NCBI GenBank assembly: GCA_026125215.1
Contig: JAHCLN010000011.1
Coordinates: 1-43,900 of the forward strand
Origin: Opitutaceae bacterium
GTDB lineage: Bacteria; Verrucomicrobiota; Verrucomicrobiia; Opitutales; Opitutaceae
Direction: 5' to 3'
DNA: 43,900 nt
The notes beneath the pieces were generated by a model. It was not told the DNA's origin. It saw only the letters and a program-made list of their open reading frames with translations, and ran no database searches. The number at the start of each line of letters is the position of its first letter. Within the stretch, counting starts at the first letter, position 1. The position numbers were made by a program, and so were the translations under genes. Shown here piece by piece: positions 1 to 8,698 of this stretch.

Positions 1-1
1 C

Positions 2-1222
2 GGGTTTCTCCAACAGGCGGGGGTGAATTTCGAGGCCGTCGCCGGCAGCAGCCTGGCCTACGACGGGTCGGCGATCATCGTGACGCAAAGCGCGCGCAAC
101 CTCGAACGCATCCGCAACATCCTGAACCGCTACAACGACATCCGGCAGGTGGAGATCGAGGCGAAGTTCATGGAGGTGCAGGAAGGCGCGCTGGAGGAAT
201 TGGGCATCAGCTGGAGCGCCGCGACCAGGGCCTCCCAGCAGAACGCCGGCGCCCTTGCGACCTACCAGACGAGCAACCGTTCGCTCGCCGCGGCCTTCAC
301 CAACACGGTGTCCAGCCAGCAGGGCCGCATCGTGCGGCCGGAAAACATCTCGGTGAATGCCGACGGCGAGGTGGTGGTCACGCCGGAGCTGAACATCCCG
401 ATCATCAACAACGCCCCGCAGATGCCGGGCTCGACCTACCTCGGGGTCGGCACGAATGCACTGGCGAACATCATGGGGGTGATCGGTGAGTTCGACGTGA
501 ACGCGATCGTCCGGGCTCTGGCGCAAAAGCAGGGCACGGACCTGTTGAGCGCGCCCAAGGTCACGGTGCTCTCGGGCAACCCGGCCACGATGACGGTGGC
601 GCAGGAACTGCGTTATCCGCAGAGTTTCGGACAAACCCAGAGCCAGGTGGGGACCGGCAGCGCCAGTGGCGGCGGTTCGGCCGGCGTGACGATCACGGCC
701 GGGACGCCGCAGGAATTCACCACCCGGAACGTCGGCGTGGAACTGAAGGTGACGCCCACCGTGGAGGAGGACGACTACAGCATCAGCCTGGACCTCAACC
801 CGCGTGTGACGGAGTTCGACGGCTTTGTCGAATACGGCGGCCCAAGCGTCGCCGTCTCGGGCAGCACGACGGTGACCGTGCCGTCGGGCTTTTATCAGCC
901 CATCTTTTCGGTGCGGGACATTTCGACCAAGGTGACAATCTGGGACGGGGCCACGCTCATCATGGGCGGCCTGACGCGCGAGGAGGTGAAGAAGGTGAAC
1001 GACAAGGTGCCGGTGCTCGGCGATCTGCCGATGCTCGGCCGCATGTTCCGTTCCAAGGGTGAAAGCGCGCAAAAGCGCAACCTGCTGATTTTTGTGACCG
1101 CCAATCTCATGAGCCCCGGGGGATCGCCCAAGAAGCAGTCGCTGCAAAACCTGTCGCCCAGCGCACTGTTTCAAAACCCCGTCATCGTGACCCCGGCGGG
1201 CCTGGAACCCCGCCAGCCGTGA
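2..1222 (+). CDS. secretin of a type II secretion / type IV pilus system (3' part)
   Basis: The reading frame is open at the left edge of the window, so only the C-terminal ~407 residues are present. The fragment starts in the last periplasmic N-domain (QSARNLERIRNILNRYN, then QVEIEAKFMEV) and runs through the outer-membrane beta-barrel gate. The family's C-terminal signature is clear: VPVLGDLPMLGRMF, then RNLLIFVTANLM. A Gly/Ser-rich stretch near residues 215-235 fits the gate region. Secretins form a large outer-membrane ring that passes folded exoproteins or pili. In Verrucomicrobiota such proteins are known from a type IV pilus locus (the Amuc_1098 type); assignment to that subtype rather than a classical GspD is an inference. 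No other secretion gene follows downstream, so it is probably the last gene of its operon. Confidence 0.88.
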   Translation, partial: GFLQQAGVNFEAVAGSSLAYDGSAIIVTQSARNLERIRNILNRYNDIRQVEIEAKFMEVQEGALEELGISWSAATRASQQNAGALATYQTSNRSLAAAFTNTVSSQQGRIVRPENISVNADGEVVVTPELNIPIINNAPQMPGSTYLGVGTNALANIMGVIGEFDVNAIVRALAQKQGTDLLSAPKVTVLSGNPATMTVAQELRYPQSFGQTQSQVGTGSASGGGSAGVTITAGTPQEFTTRNVGVELKVTPTVEEDDYSISLDLNPRVTEFDGFVEYGGPSVAVSGSTTVTVPSGFYQPIFSVRDISTKVTIWDGATLIMGGLTREEVKKVNDKVPVLGDLPMLGRMFRSKGESAQKRNLLIFVTANLMSPGGSPKKQSLQNLSPSALFQNPVIVTPAGLEPRQP

Positions 1223-1279
1223 GCGACGGCGGGATTTAGGGTTTGCGGCGGAGGCCGGCGGCGATTCGCTCGGCAGCCA

Positions 1280-2161
1280 ATGGCAAAATGGCTTCTCGTT
1301 GACGGTTTCAATCTCGCCTACCGCTGCTTCTACGCGTTGCCGGAGCTCACGCGCAGTGACGGTTTTCCCACCGGCGCCCTGCACGGCTGGGTGAAATCGC
1401 TGTGGAAGCTGTCCGACCAGGAAAAGCCCGAGGCCACGCTGGTCTTCTTCGATCTCGGCGGCTCGCAGGACCGGCTGGCGCTGCATCCGGAATACAAGGC
1501 GCAGCGGGCCGAGATGCCGGAGGCGCTGGAAAAACAGATTGAGCCGCTGAAGGAGCTCACGCGTGCCATGGGCCTGGTCGGGATCGAGCAGGACGGGGTC
1601 GAAAGCGACGACCTGCTCGCGGCGCAGGCCGTCGCGCTGGCCCGTGCCGGACACGAGGCGATCATCGTGAGCAGCGACAAGGATTTTGCGCAGATCGTGG
1701 GCGAGCGGATCAAGATCATGCTGCCGCCGCCCTCCGCCAACCCGAAGCTTGGCTGGCGGTTGCTGGATGCGGCGGGCGTCGTGGAAAAATACGGGGTGCC
1801 GCCCGTGCAGATCGCCGACTACCTCGCGCTGGTGGGCGACACGTCCGACAACATTCCGGGCATCGACGGCGTGGGTCCCAAGACCGCGGCCAAGTGGCTG
1901 GCGGAGTGGGGCAGCCTGGAGGGTGTGCTCTCGCATGCGATGGAATTGAAGCCCGACCGTTTCCGCGAAGTCGTGTCCGCGGCGGCCGACCGTATCCGGC
2001 TCAACCTGAAACTCACGACGCTTAATCTGAATTTGCCGACGGTGGCGGCGGAGAAAACACCCCCGCAGGTGGGCGAACTGCTGCGCCTGTTGGAATCCTT
2101 CGAGATGAAGGGGACTCTCGCCGAGGCCCGCACGCGCTACGTGCAGCCGGAGCTGTTCTGA
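1280..2161 (+). CDS. stand-alone 5'-3' exonuclease (flap-nuclease family)
   Basis: A 293-residue protein equivalent to the N-terminal 5' nuclease domain of DNA polymerase I, without any polymerase domain. Metal-binding acidic motifs are visible in order: LLVDGFNLAYR at the N-terminus, ESDDLLA near residue 110, SSDKDF near 135, and GDTSDNIPG followed by VGPKTA (helix-hairpin-helix DNA binding) near 190-205. The family removes RNA primers and 5' flaps during lagging-strand synthesis and repair. It lies 57 nt after the secretin gene and converges on the response regulator with only 6 nt between stops. Family assignment is firm; whether it supplements or replaces a Pol I nuclease domain cannot be told from here. 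Confidence 0.92.
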   Translation: MAKWLLVDGFNLAYRCFYALPELTRSDGFPTGALHGWVKSLWKLSDQEKPEATLVFFDLGGSQDRLALHPEYKAQRAEMPEALEKQIEPLKELTRAMGLVGIEQDGVESDDLLAAQAVALARAGHEAIIVSSDKDFAQIVGERIKIMLPPPSANPKLGWRLLDAAGVVEKYGVPPVQIADYLALVGDTSDNIPGIDGVGPKTAAKWLAEWGSLEGVLSHAMELKPDRFREVVSAAADRIRLNLKLTTLNLNLPTVAAEKTPPQVGELLRLLESFEMKGTLAEARTRYVQPELF

Positions 2162-2167
2162 GCGGGC

Positions 2168-2920
2168 TTATTCCCGGCCCTCGGCGGAAACGCCCCTGGG
2201 GTCGAAGATGTAGCCGATGCCGTGCACGGTGCGGAAAGCATCGAGGCTGAGGCCGTGGCTCTTGTAGAGCTCGCGCACCTTCACGATGTATTGGTCGAGC
2301 GAGCGGCTGCGCACATCGGCGTGTATGCCCCACACGGCATGAATGAGCGCCTTGCGGGTGATGACGACGCCCTGGTTTTCGTTCAGGTAGGAGAGAATCC
2401 CCAGCTCCTTGCGTCCGATGGCGGCGACGACGCCCTGCGCAAAAGTGATCTCGAGCCGGACGGGATTGATGTGTGCCCCGCAAAACTCGAAGGGGGTGTC
2501 GGAAACCCGGACGTTTTTCGTGAGATTGAGATCGGCGGAGGATTCGGCCCGGCGCAGCACCGCGCGAATGCGGGCGATGAGCTCGGGGAAGCTGAAGGGT
2601 TTGGTGATGTAGTCGTCGCCGCCCATCTCCAATGCCCGCACCTTGCTGGCCTCGGCGTCGTTGCCCGTCAGGAAAATCGTGGGCACAACGACGTCGTCGG
2701 CCTTCAGCTCCTCCAGCAGGGCGAACCCGGATTGGTCGGGCAGGCTGATGTCGAGCAGCATCAGGTTGGCGAAATTCTTGCGGAGAAATTTTGCGGCGTG
2801 GCCGGCACGGTGGTAAACCTGTGTCTGCATGCCGGCCTCCTCAAGGTGCCGGGCGATGAGCTTGGCGAGTTCATCCTCATCCTCGACAACCAGAATCAAT
2901 GGCTTGGGTTCGGCGCGCAT
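2168..2920 (-). CDS. OmpR-family two-component response regulator
   Basis: Receiver plus winged-helix DNA-binding protein of about 250 residues. In the receiver the acidic pair E13/D14 (ILVVEDEDE), phospho-acceptor D57 (LMLLDISLPD), T85 (FLTG) and K107 (TKPFSF) are all present, so it should be phosphorylatable. The C-terminal effector domain has the usual layout, ending with the wing (FRTVHGIGYIFD). I chose the ATG at 2920 because it puts the first beta-strand about seven residues in; an in-frame TTG at 2965 would add 15 residues. No histidine kinase gene is adjacent, so it is an orphan within this window. It is divergent from hisG, with about 150 nt between the two starts. Confidence 0.88.
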   Translation of the reverse strand: MRAEPKPLILVVEDEDELAKLIARHLEEAGMQTQVYHRAGHAAKFLRKNFANLMLLDISLPDQSGFALLEELKADDVVVPTIFLTGNDAEASKVRALEMGGDDYITKPFSFPELIARIRAVLRRAESSADLNLTKNVRVSDTPFEFCGAHINPVRLEITFAQGVVAAIGRKELGILSYLNENQGVVITRKALIHAVWGIHADVRSRSLDQYIVKVRELYKSHGLSLDAFRTVHGIGYIFDPRGVSAEGRE

Positions 2921-3069
2921 GGGCTGTTGGGGTCCATTCCCTAGGTCCGGGGTCGCACTTGTCAAAGCCTAGTTCGGTTGATGCCGCGGAAGGAAGCGCG
3001 TCTGCGGCCGGCGATGGCCGGGCCTGCGGCACGCAGTCCGAGAATTTACTTGAAGCAGGATAGGGGGGC

Positions 3070-3969
3070 GTGTCCCTTGGCCGCGTGTCGGACCGCAAGC
3101 CCATATTGATGCTCGGGCTGCCGAAGGGCAGCCTGGAGGAATCCACCAAGTCCTTGTTTGCCAAGGCCGGGTGGAAAATCACCACCAGTTCGCGCTCATA
3201 CAAGCCGGCCATTGACGACCCCGAGCTCGACGGACGCTTCGTGCGCGCCCAGGAGGTCAGCCGCTATGTGGAGCACGGCTTCTTTGACTGCGGCCTCACC
3301 GGCCATGACTGGATTCAGGAAAACGAATCCGACGTCGTCGAGGTTTGCGACCTGATCTACAGCCGGGCCTCGGTGCAAAAATCCCGCTGGGTGCTGTGTG
3401 TGCCCGAGGATTCGGGCATTACCCGGCCCGAACAGCTGGCCGGCAAGCGGGTGGCCACCGAGCTGGTGGACACCGTCCGCCGCTATTTCAAGCGCAAGCG
3501 CATCAAGGCCGAGGTGGAGTTCTCCTGGGGTGCGACCGAGGTGAAGGTGCCGGATCTCGTGGATGCGATCGTGGACATCACGGAAACGGGCAATTCCATC
3601 CGGGCCAACAAACTGCGCATCATCGACACCCTGTTGGAAACGAACACCAAGTTCATCGCCAACAAGGCCAGCTGGAAAAACCCGGCCAAGCGCCGCAAGA
3701 TCGAGACCATCGCGCTGCTCCTGCAGGGGGCGCTGGAAGCGGAAAGCAAGGTCGGCCTGAAGATGAATCTCCGCAAATCCGCGCTGGAGCGGGTGTCCCG
3801 GGCGCTGCCGGCGCTGCGCAACCCCACGATTTCCCAGCTCAGCAGCCCGGAGTGGATCGCGCTGGAGACCGTGATCGACGAAAAGGTCGTGCGGGAAATC
3901 ATCCCCCGGCTCAAGGAGCTCGGCGCCGAGGGCATCGTGGAATATCCGCTTAACAAGGTCGTGTTCTAA
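3070..3969 (+). CDS. hisG: ATP phosphoribosyltransferase, long form
   Basis: Catalyses the first step of histidine synthesis, ATP plus PRPP to phosphoribosyl-ATP. At 299 residues it is the long HisG form, with a C-terminal regulatory domain (about residues 220-299, starting KVGLKMNL and ending EGIVEYPLNKVVF) that in this family binds histidine, so no HisZ partner should be needed. The N-terminus LGLPKGSLEEST and the PRPP-site-like segment VDIVETG-type (here IVDITETGNSIRAN) are present. The start is GTG at 3070; a second GTG at 3085 is also possible. No other his gene is nearby. It is followed after 15 nt by aguB on the same strand, so cotranscription is plausible. Confidence 0.93.
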   Translation: MSLGRVSDRKPILMLGLPKGSLEESTKSLFAKAGWKITTSSRSYKPAIDDPELDGRFVRAQEVSRYVEHGFFDCGLTGHDWIQENESDVVEVCDLIYSRASVQKSRWVLCVPEDSGITRPEQLAGKRVATELVDTVRRYFKRKRIKAEVEFSWGATEVKVPDLVDAIVDITETGNSIRANKLRIIDTLLETNTKFIANKASWKNPAKRRKIETIALLLQGALEAESKVGLKMNLRKSALERVSRALPALRNPTISQLSSPEWIALETVIDEKVVREIIPRLKELGAEGIVEYPLNKVVF

Positions 3970-3984
3970 CCCATCCTTCCGATC

Positions 3985-4863
3985 ATGCGCACCGTCACTC
4001 TCGGACTCCTGCAGCACGCCTGTTCCGCCAATCCTGCGGCCAATCTCAAGAAAACGCTCGCGCTCGCCGAGCAGGCCGCGAAGCGCGGCGCCAGGATCAT
4101 CTGCACCCAGGAGCTCTTCCGCTCGCAATATTTCTGCCAGGCGGAGAAGCACGAGTATTTCCAGCTGGCCGAACCCATTCCCGGTCCGAGCACCGTGGCT
4201 TTTCAGAAGCTCGCGAAGAAGCACAAGGTCGTGATCATCGCCTCGCTTTTCGAGAAGCGGGCCTCCGGCCTTTACCACAACACCGCGGTGATCATCGATG
4301 CGGACGGCGCGCTCCTCGGCATCTACCGGAAGATGCACATCCCGGACGATCCGCTCTACTACGAGAAATTCTATTTCACCCCCGGTGACACCGGCTTCCG
4401 CGCGTGGGACACGAAATACGGCCGGATCGGTGTGCTGATCTGCTGGGACCAATGGTATCCCGAGGGCGCACGGCTGACCGCGTTGCAGGGCGCCGAGATT
4501 CTTTTTTACCCGACGGCGATCGGCTGGCATCCGTCCGAGAAGGCCGAGTTTGGCGCCAACCAGCACGGCGCCTGGGAGACCATCCAGCGTTCGCATGCCG
4601 TGGCCAACGGCTGCTATGTGGCGGCGGTCAACCGGATCGGCCGTGAGACGCCCGAAGGCGGCGACGGCATCGAATTCTGGGGCCAGAGCTTCGTGGCCGG
4701 CACCAGCGGCCAGATCATCGCCAAGGCTAGCGCCGACCGTGAAGAGATCATGCTCGTGCCGGTCGAGCTCGGCCAGGTGGACACCACCCGCACGCACTGG
4801 CCCTTCCTGCGCGACCGACGGATCGACGCCTACGGCGATCTGACCAAGCGTTTTCGCGATTGA
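3985..4863 (+). CDS. aguB: N-carbamoylputrescine amidohydrolase
   Basis: Nitrilase-superfamily enzyme that hydrolyses N-carbamoylputrescine to putrescine, CO2 and ammonia, the last step of the agmatine route to polyamines. The Glu-Lys-Cys triad can be read directly: E43 (CTQELF), K116 (YRKMHIPDD) and C153 (LICWDQWYPE). Length (292 aa) is normal for the family. The immediate neighbour downstream is agmatine deiminase, which makes its substrate, so the specific assignment is well supported by both motif and context. Confidence 0.94.
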   Translation: MRTVTLGLLQHACSANPAANLKKTLALAEQAAKRGARIICTQELFRSQYFCQAEKHEYFQLAEPIPGPSTVAFQKLAKKHKVVIIASLFEKRASGLYHNTAVIIDADGALLGIYRKMHIPDDPLYYEKFYFTPGDTGFRAWDTKYGRIGVLICWDQWYPEGARLTALQGAEILFYPTAIGWHPSEKAEFGANQHGAWETIQRSHAVANGCYVAAVNRIGRETPEGGDGIEFWGQSFVAGTSGQIIAKASADREEIMLVPVELGQVDTTRTHWPFLRDRRIDAYGDLTKRFRD

Positions 4864-4930
4864 AGGCAGCGACGGACCGCCAGGTTGCCGGCAACTACGA
4901 ACGGCGCGCCCAGCAGTCGCGCTCCAGCTC

Positions 4931-6013
4931 ATGAGCCAATCGAGAATCGAGAATCCAAAATCCAAAATCCAAACCCCGGCGAAGCTGGGGTTTCGGATGC
5001 CGGCCGAGTGGGAGCCGCAGGAGGCCATTTGGCTCTCGTGGCCGCACAACCGCGCCTCCTGGCCCGGTCAGTTTCGGCCCGTGCCGTATGTCTTTGCGGA
5101 GATTGTCACGCAGATCAGCCGTTTTCAGGAAGTGCGGATCAACGCCGCCGCGCGCTTGCACGCCCGGGCGCAGCGCCTTTGCGCCAAGGCCTGCGCCGAC
5201 ATGACGCGGGTGACGTTCTACAATCATCCCACCAACGACGCCTGGTGCCGTGACCACGGTCCGATTTTTGTCCGCAACGACCGCACCGGCGAGGTGGCGG
5301 TGACGGACTGGGCTTACAACGCCTGGGGCGACAAGTATCCGCCCTACAATCTCGACAACAAAATCCCGCCGAGCATCGCGAAGAAGCTTAAGATGCGCCG
5401 CTTTGAGAACGACATGATCCTCGAAGGCGGCTCGATCGACGTGAACGGCGAGGGCCTGTTGCTCACGAGCGAGCAGTGCCTCCTGAACAAGAACCGCAAC
5501 CCGCACCTGACTCGTGCGCAGATCGAGCGGAACCTGAAGGACTTTCTCGGCATAAAGACCGTTCTCTGGGTCGGCGACGGCATCATCGGCGACGACACGG
5601 ACGGACACATCGACGACATCACGCGCTTTTTCCGGCCCGACGGTTTCATCACGTGCGTGGAGCCGAACCGCCGTGACCCCAACCACAAAATCCTCGCCGA
5701 GAACCTGGAGCGTCTGCGCGGCTTCCGGACGCCCGGCGGCCGGAAATTCGACATCGTTGAACTGCCGATGCCCAAGCCCTTCGGTTTCAAGGGCCAGCAG
5801 GTGCCGGCGAGCTACGCCAATTTTCTCATTATCAACGGCGCGGTGCTGGTGCCGCAGTTCCGGCAAAAGAAGCGTGATGCCGAGGCGCTGGAAATCGTGG
5901 GCGGCTGCTTCCCGGGGCGCGAGGCCATCGGCATCGATTGCTACCATCTCATCTGGGGTCTGGGCACTCTGCACTGCATCTCGCAGCAGCAGCCCGCCGC
6001 GGGCAAAGTCTGA
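4931..6013 (+). CDS. aguA: agmatine deiminase
   Basis: Guanidino-modifying (peptidylarginine-deiminase-type) enzyme converting agmatine to N-carbamoylputrescine and ammonia. Core motifs are GFRMPAEWEPQEA at the N-terminus, WCRDHGPIFV (~residue 98), EGGSIDVNGEG, DDTDGHIDD and the C-terminal catalytic cysteine C349 in GLGTLHCISQQQPA. With aguB 67 nt upstream it completes the agmatine-to-putrescine pathway. The chosen ATG at 4931 makes residues ~3-14 the translation of a 7-bp tandem repeat; the ATG at 4997 (MPAEWEP) would skip the repeat but cuts unusually close to the conserved core, so 4931 is preferred. The lipoprotein gene follows after 2 nt. Confidence 0.94.
   Translation: MSQSRIENPKSKIQTPAKLGFRMPAEWEPQEAIWLSWPHNRASWPGQFRPVPYVFAEIVTQISRFQEVRINAAARLHARAQRLCAKACADMTRVTFYNHPTNDAWCRDHGPIFVRNDRTGEVAVTDWAYNAWGDKYPPYNLDNKIPPSIAKKLKMRRFENDMILEGGSIDVNGEGLLLTSEQCLLNKNRNPHLTRAQIERNLKDFLGIKTVLWVGDGIIGDDTDGHIDDITRFFRPDGFITCVEPNRRDPNHKILAENLERLRGFRTPGGRKFDIVELPMPKPFGFKGQQVPASYANFLIINGAVLVPQFRQKKRDAEALEIVGGCFPGREAIGIDCYHLIWGLGTLHCISQQQPAAGKV
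4938..4972 (+). repeat. five-copy 7-bp tandem repeat inside the start of aguA
   Basis: Five consecutive heptamers starting at 4938: AATCGAG twice, then AATCCAA three times. The array begins 7 nt after the aguA ATG and is translated as a short charged tail (RIENPKSKIQ). Its AT-rich composition stands out against the flanks. I recall similar heptad arrays in intergenic DNA of planctomycetes and verrucomicrobia, but did not search for them. Confidence 0.85.
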
Positions 6014-6015
6014 GC

Positions 6016-6498
6016 ATGGCCTTGATCCGCAATGGGCGCGGGATCGTTCGGCTGTTCGCCGGATTCGTGGTGCTCGTGGTCGTCGCCGGCTGCGAGACCG
6101 TGGGTGAGCGGATGCGGTCCAAGTTTGGCCCGGTGCCTTCCCAGTCCGCCTCCTATGCAGCGGAGCCCGAGCGCGTTTATGAGGCAGCCCGAACGGTCGT
6201 GACGCAAATGGGCTTCCGCATCCTGCGCGGCAATGCGAACCGGGGGCGGCTGGAGGCTGTCAGTTCCGTGCGCACGGATGACCATTTCCGCGGCTCGCGG
6301 CAGCTCGAATTGAAGCTTGCCATCGAGCCTGCCGACGGGGGCGGAAGTTCTGTGCAAGTCATTCTGATGGAGCTTATTGAGGATGATTCCACCAAGACAA
6401 CAGGCATGGGCATGGCCTCTCCGCTGCGCGATACGGGCATCCATCAGGCGTTGCTGCGCGAGCTGCGGCAGGCGTTGGGCGAGGCGGAAAAGAGCTGA
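6016..6498 (+). CDS. small predicted lipoprotein of unknown function
   Basis: A 160-residue protein with an N-terminal signal (about residues 9-25, hydrophobic run LFAGFVVLVVVAGC) and a lipobox ending in C26, so it should be lipidated by the Lgt enzyme encoded at 16.1 kb. The remainder is a small soluble domain with no motif I recognise; it has a predicted strand-rich centre (RQLELKLAIEP, SVQVILMELIE). The ATG lies 2 nt after the aguA stop, implying translation from the same mRNA. Nothing links it functionally to polyamine synthesis. Confidence 0.75.
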   Translation: MALIRNGRGIVRLFAGFVVLVVVAGCETVGERMRSKFGPVPSQSASYAAEPERVYEAARTVVTQMGFRILRGNANRGRLEAVSSVRTDDHFRGSRQLELKLAIEPADGGGSSVQVILMELIEDDSTKTTGMGMASPLRDTGIHQALLRELRQALGEAEKS

Positions 6499-6697
6499 AT
6501 TTCCGCTTGCGCGCCCCGCTTGGCTGCGGCGATTCTGACCGTTCGCGGCACTGATATCGGTTCAGCCGGCGTCGCCGCGACGCTCCCGCCGGCTTGTCAG
6601 TCAGTCCAACCATCAACCCAACGGCCCCGGTTTTTCCGGGGTCATCCCGGTGGATCGGGGTCTGCGGAGCGGGGCTTCTGTCCGTCGGTTTCCGCAT
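6499..6697 (+). other. untranslated leader / promoter region of rpsA
   Basis: About 200 nt without a gene. The only clear element is a short hairpin at 6625-6641 (CCCCGG, loop TTTTT, CCGGGG) 57 nt before the rpsA ATG. No purine-rich Shine-Dalgarno sequence precedes the ATG; in other bacteria rpsA is known to be translated from a structured leader that S1 itself controls, so autoregulation here is possible but not shown. Confidence 0.35.
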
Positions 6698-8371
6698 ATG
6701 AGTTCAGTAATGCAAGATCTGCTCGCGCAGTCGTCCTTCGACAAGCTCAAGGCCGGCGCCATCGTCCCGGGCACCATCACCGAAATCCGCCAGAACGAAG
6801 TCGTGGTCGACATCGGCGGCAAATCCGAGGCCCTCGTTCCGGCCTCCGAGTTCATCGACATCGGCGAGCTGCAAATCGGCTCCACGATCGAGGTGCTCGT
6901 TGAGAAGCTCGAGGACAAGAACGGTTCGCCGGTCGTTTCCTACGACAAGGCCGAGCAGAAGAAGAACTGGGACAACATCCTGACGAAGTTCCCCGAGGGT
7001 TCCGTGGCCGCCGGCCGCGTGAAGGCCAAGGTCAAGGGCGGTCTCATCATCTCCATCGGCGTGGACGCGTTCATGCCGGCCTCGCACATCGACGTGCAGC
7101 CGCCCAAGAACCTCGACCAATACGTCGGGCAGACCTACGATTTCAAGGTCCTCAAGATCAACGTCGAGCGCCAGAACGTGGTGCTCTCCCGCCGCGAGCT
7201 CATCGAGGAGCAGCGCGCCAACAAGCGCCGCACCCTGCTCGAGTCCATCCAGCCCGGCCAGGTCCGCAAGGGCGTGGTCAAGAACATCACCGACTTCGGT
7301 GCGTTCATCGATCTCGACGGCATGGACGGCCTCCTCCACATCACCGACATGAGCTGGGGCCGCATCTCGCACCCCTCCGAAATGCTCAAGCAGGGTGAAG
7401 AGGTTCAGGTCATGATCATCGAGGTCAACCGGGAGAAGGAGCGCGTTTCCCTCGGTCTCAAGCAGACCACCAAGAATCCGTGGGACGAGATCGACCGGAA
7501 GTTCCCGGTCGGCGCGAAAGTCCACGGCAAGGTCGTCAATCTCGTGCCCTACGGCGCGTTCATCGAGATCGAGCCCGGCGTCGAAGGCCTCGTCCACATC
7601 ACCGAGATGTCCTGGACCAAGCGCATCACCAAGCCCTCCGAGCTGCTCAAGGTCGGCCAGGAGCTCGATGCGGTCGTCCTCGGCGTCCAGAAGGACGAGC
7701 AGAAGATCTCGCTCGGTCTCCGCCAGCTGGAGCCCAACCCGTGGGACATGGTCCGCCACAACTATCCGATCGGCGCCCGCGTCCGCGGCAAGGTGCGCAA
7801 CATGACCACCTACGGCGCCTTCATCGAACTCGAAGAGGGCATCGACGGCATGGTGCACGTCTCCGACATGAGCTGGACCCGCAAGGTCAACCATCCCTCC
7901 GAAGTCCTCAAGAAGGGCGACGAAGTGGATGCCATCGTCCTCGACGTCGATCCGAACCAGCAGCGCATCAGCCTCGGCATGAAGCAGCTGGGCGAGGATC
8001 CGTGGTCCGACATCGACAGCCACTTCAAGATCGGCGACGTCGTCACCGGCACCGTCACCAAGATCACCTCCTTCGGCGCCTTCGTGGAGCTCAAGGACGG
8101 CATCGACGGCCTCGTGCACATCTCGCAGATCAGCGAGGAGCGCATCGAGAAGATCAAGGACGTGCTCAAGCCCGGCCAGCAGGTCACGGCGCGCGTGATC
8201 AAGATCGACCGCGACGAGCGTCGTCTCGGTCTCTCGATCAAGGCGGCCAACTACTCGTCCGAGCAGCTCGCGGCGGAAACCTCCGCCTACGAGGCCATCG
8301 GCCGCACGCCGGGCACGGACATGATGAACCTGGGCGACATCCTCGATGCCGCCTCGGACAAGAAGGACTGA
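6698..8371 (+). CDS. rpsA: 30S ribosomal protein S1, six S1 domains
   Basis: A 557-residue protein made of six consecutive S1 (OB-fold) RNA-binding repeats beginning near residues 19, 99, 185, 271, 358 and 445. Repeats 3-6 are typical, each with a (Y/F)GAF(I/V)(D/E)(L/I) strand and a (L/V)H(I/V)(T/S) motif; repeats 1 and 2 are divergent, as in the family, where they dock to the ribosome. The protein brings mRNA to the 30S subunit. The reading frame extends upstream to 6650, but the ATG at 6698 (MSSVMQDLLAQ) fits the usual N-terminus. A strong terminator follows 28 nt after the stop, so it is probably a single-gene unit. Confidence 0.96.
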   Translation: MSSVMQDLLAQSSFDKLKAGAIVPGTITEIRQNEVVVDIGGKSEALVPASEFIDIGELQIGSTIEVLVEKLEDKNGSPVVSYDKAEQKKNWDNILTKFPEGSVAAGRVKAKVKGGLIISIGVDAFMPASHIDVQPPKNLDQYVGQTYDFKVLKINVERQNVVLSRRELIEEQRANKRRTLLESIQPGQVRKGVVKNITDFGAFIDLDGMDGLLHITDMSWGRISHPSEMLKQGEEVQVMIIEVNREKERVSLGLKQTTKNPWDEIDRKFPVGAKVHGKVVNLVPYGAFIEIEPGVEGLVHITEMSWTKRITKPSELLKVGQELDAVVLGVQKDEQKISLGLRQLEPNPWDMVRHNYPIGARVRGKVRNMTTYGAFIELEEGIDGMVHVSDMSWTRKVNHPSEVLKKGDEVDAIVLDVDPNQQRISLGMKQLGEDPWSDIDSHFKIGDVVTGTVTKITSFGAFVELKDGIDGLVHISQISEERIEKIKDVLKPGQQVTARVIKIDRDERRLGLSIKAANYSSEQLAAETSAYEAIGRTPGTDMMNLGDILDAASDKKD

Positions 8372-8399
8372 GCGCTCCCGACATCGTAACCATTGCAAA

Positions 8400-8427
8400 G
8401 CCGTCCGGGTTTCCCGGACGGCTTTTT
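8400..8427 (+). terminator. rho-independent terminator of rpsA
   Basis: Perfect 10-bp stem GCCGTCCGGG / CCCGGACGGC with a TTT loop (8410-8412), followed by TTTTT at 8423-8427. It lies 28 nt after the rpsA stop codon. Confidence 0.92.
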
Positions 8428-8470
8428 CATGCCCTTGGAGCGGTTCAAGCAATATCCTGCCGCGGAAGGG

Positions 8471-8520
8471 TAGGGGCAGACCGGTCGGGCGCGGTCCGCT
8501 CGGAGAGCGGACCCTACCGA
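8471..8520 (-). repeat. REP-like dispersed hairpin repeat, copy 1
   Basis: Read on the minus strand this begins CGGTAGGGTCCGCTCTCCG and continues AGCGGACCGCGCC; it contains the hairpin GGTCCGCT-CTCCG-AGCGGACC. A near-identical copy in the opposite orientation lies at 40029-40067. Both copies are intergenic, which fits an extragenic palindromic element. The rest of 8428-8698 shows no gene. Confidence 0.75.
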
Positions 8521-8698
8521 CATAACTTGCGACGAGTTGCCACCGAACTTTGGCTTTTGCCGGACTGCACACGACCTCGAAAAGCCCAGGTTTGAAAATC
8601 CAGTGTTGATCTTAAAGCACTTACGCGGCCTTTTGCTTCCATGCCTCCCTTTCAACTTAGGCTTTACGCTGAGGCTGAATAGCACTGTTCGGCAGAAA

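Noticed and set aside
3196-5049. A 617-codon open frame on the minus strand across hisG and aguB
   Set aside because: Antisense of two firmly identified genes; no recognisable domain.
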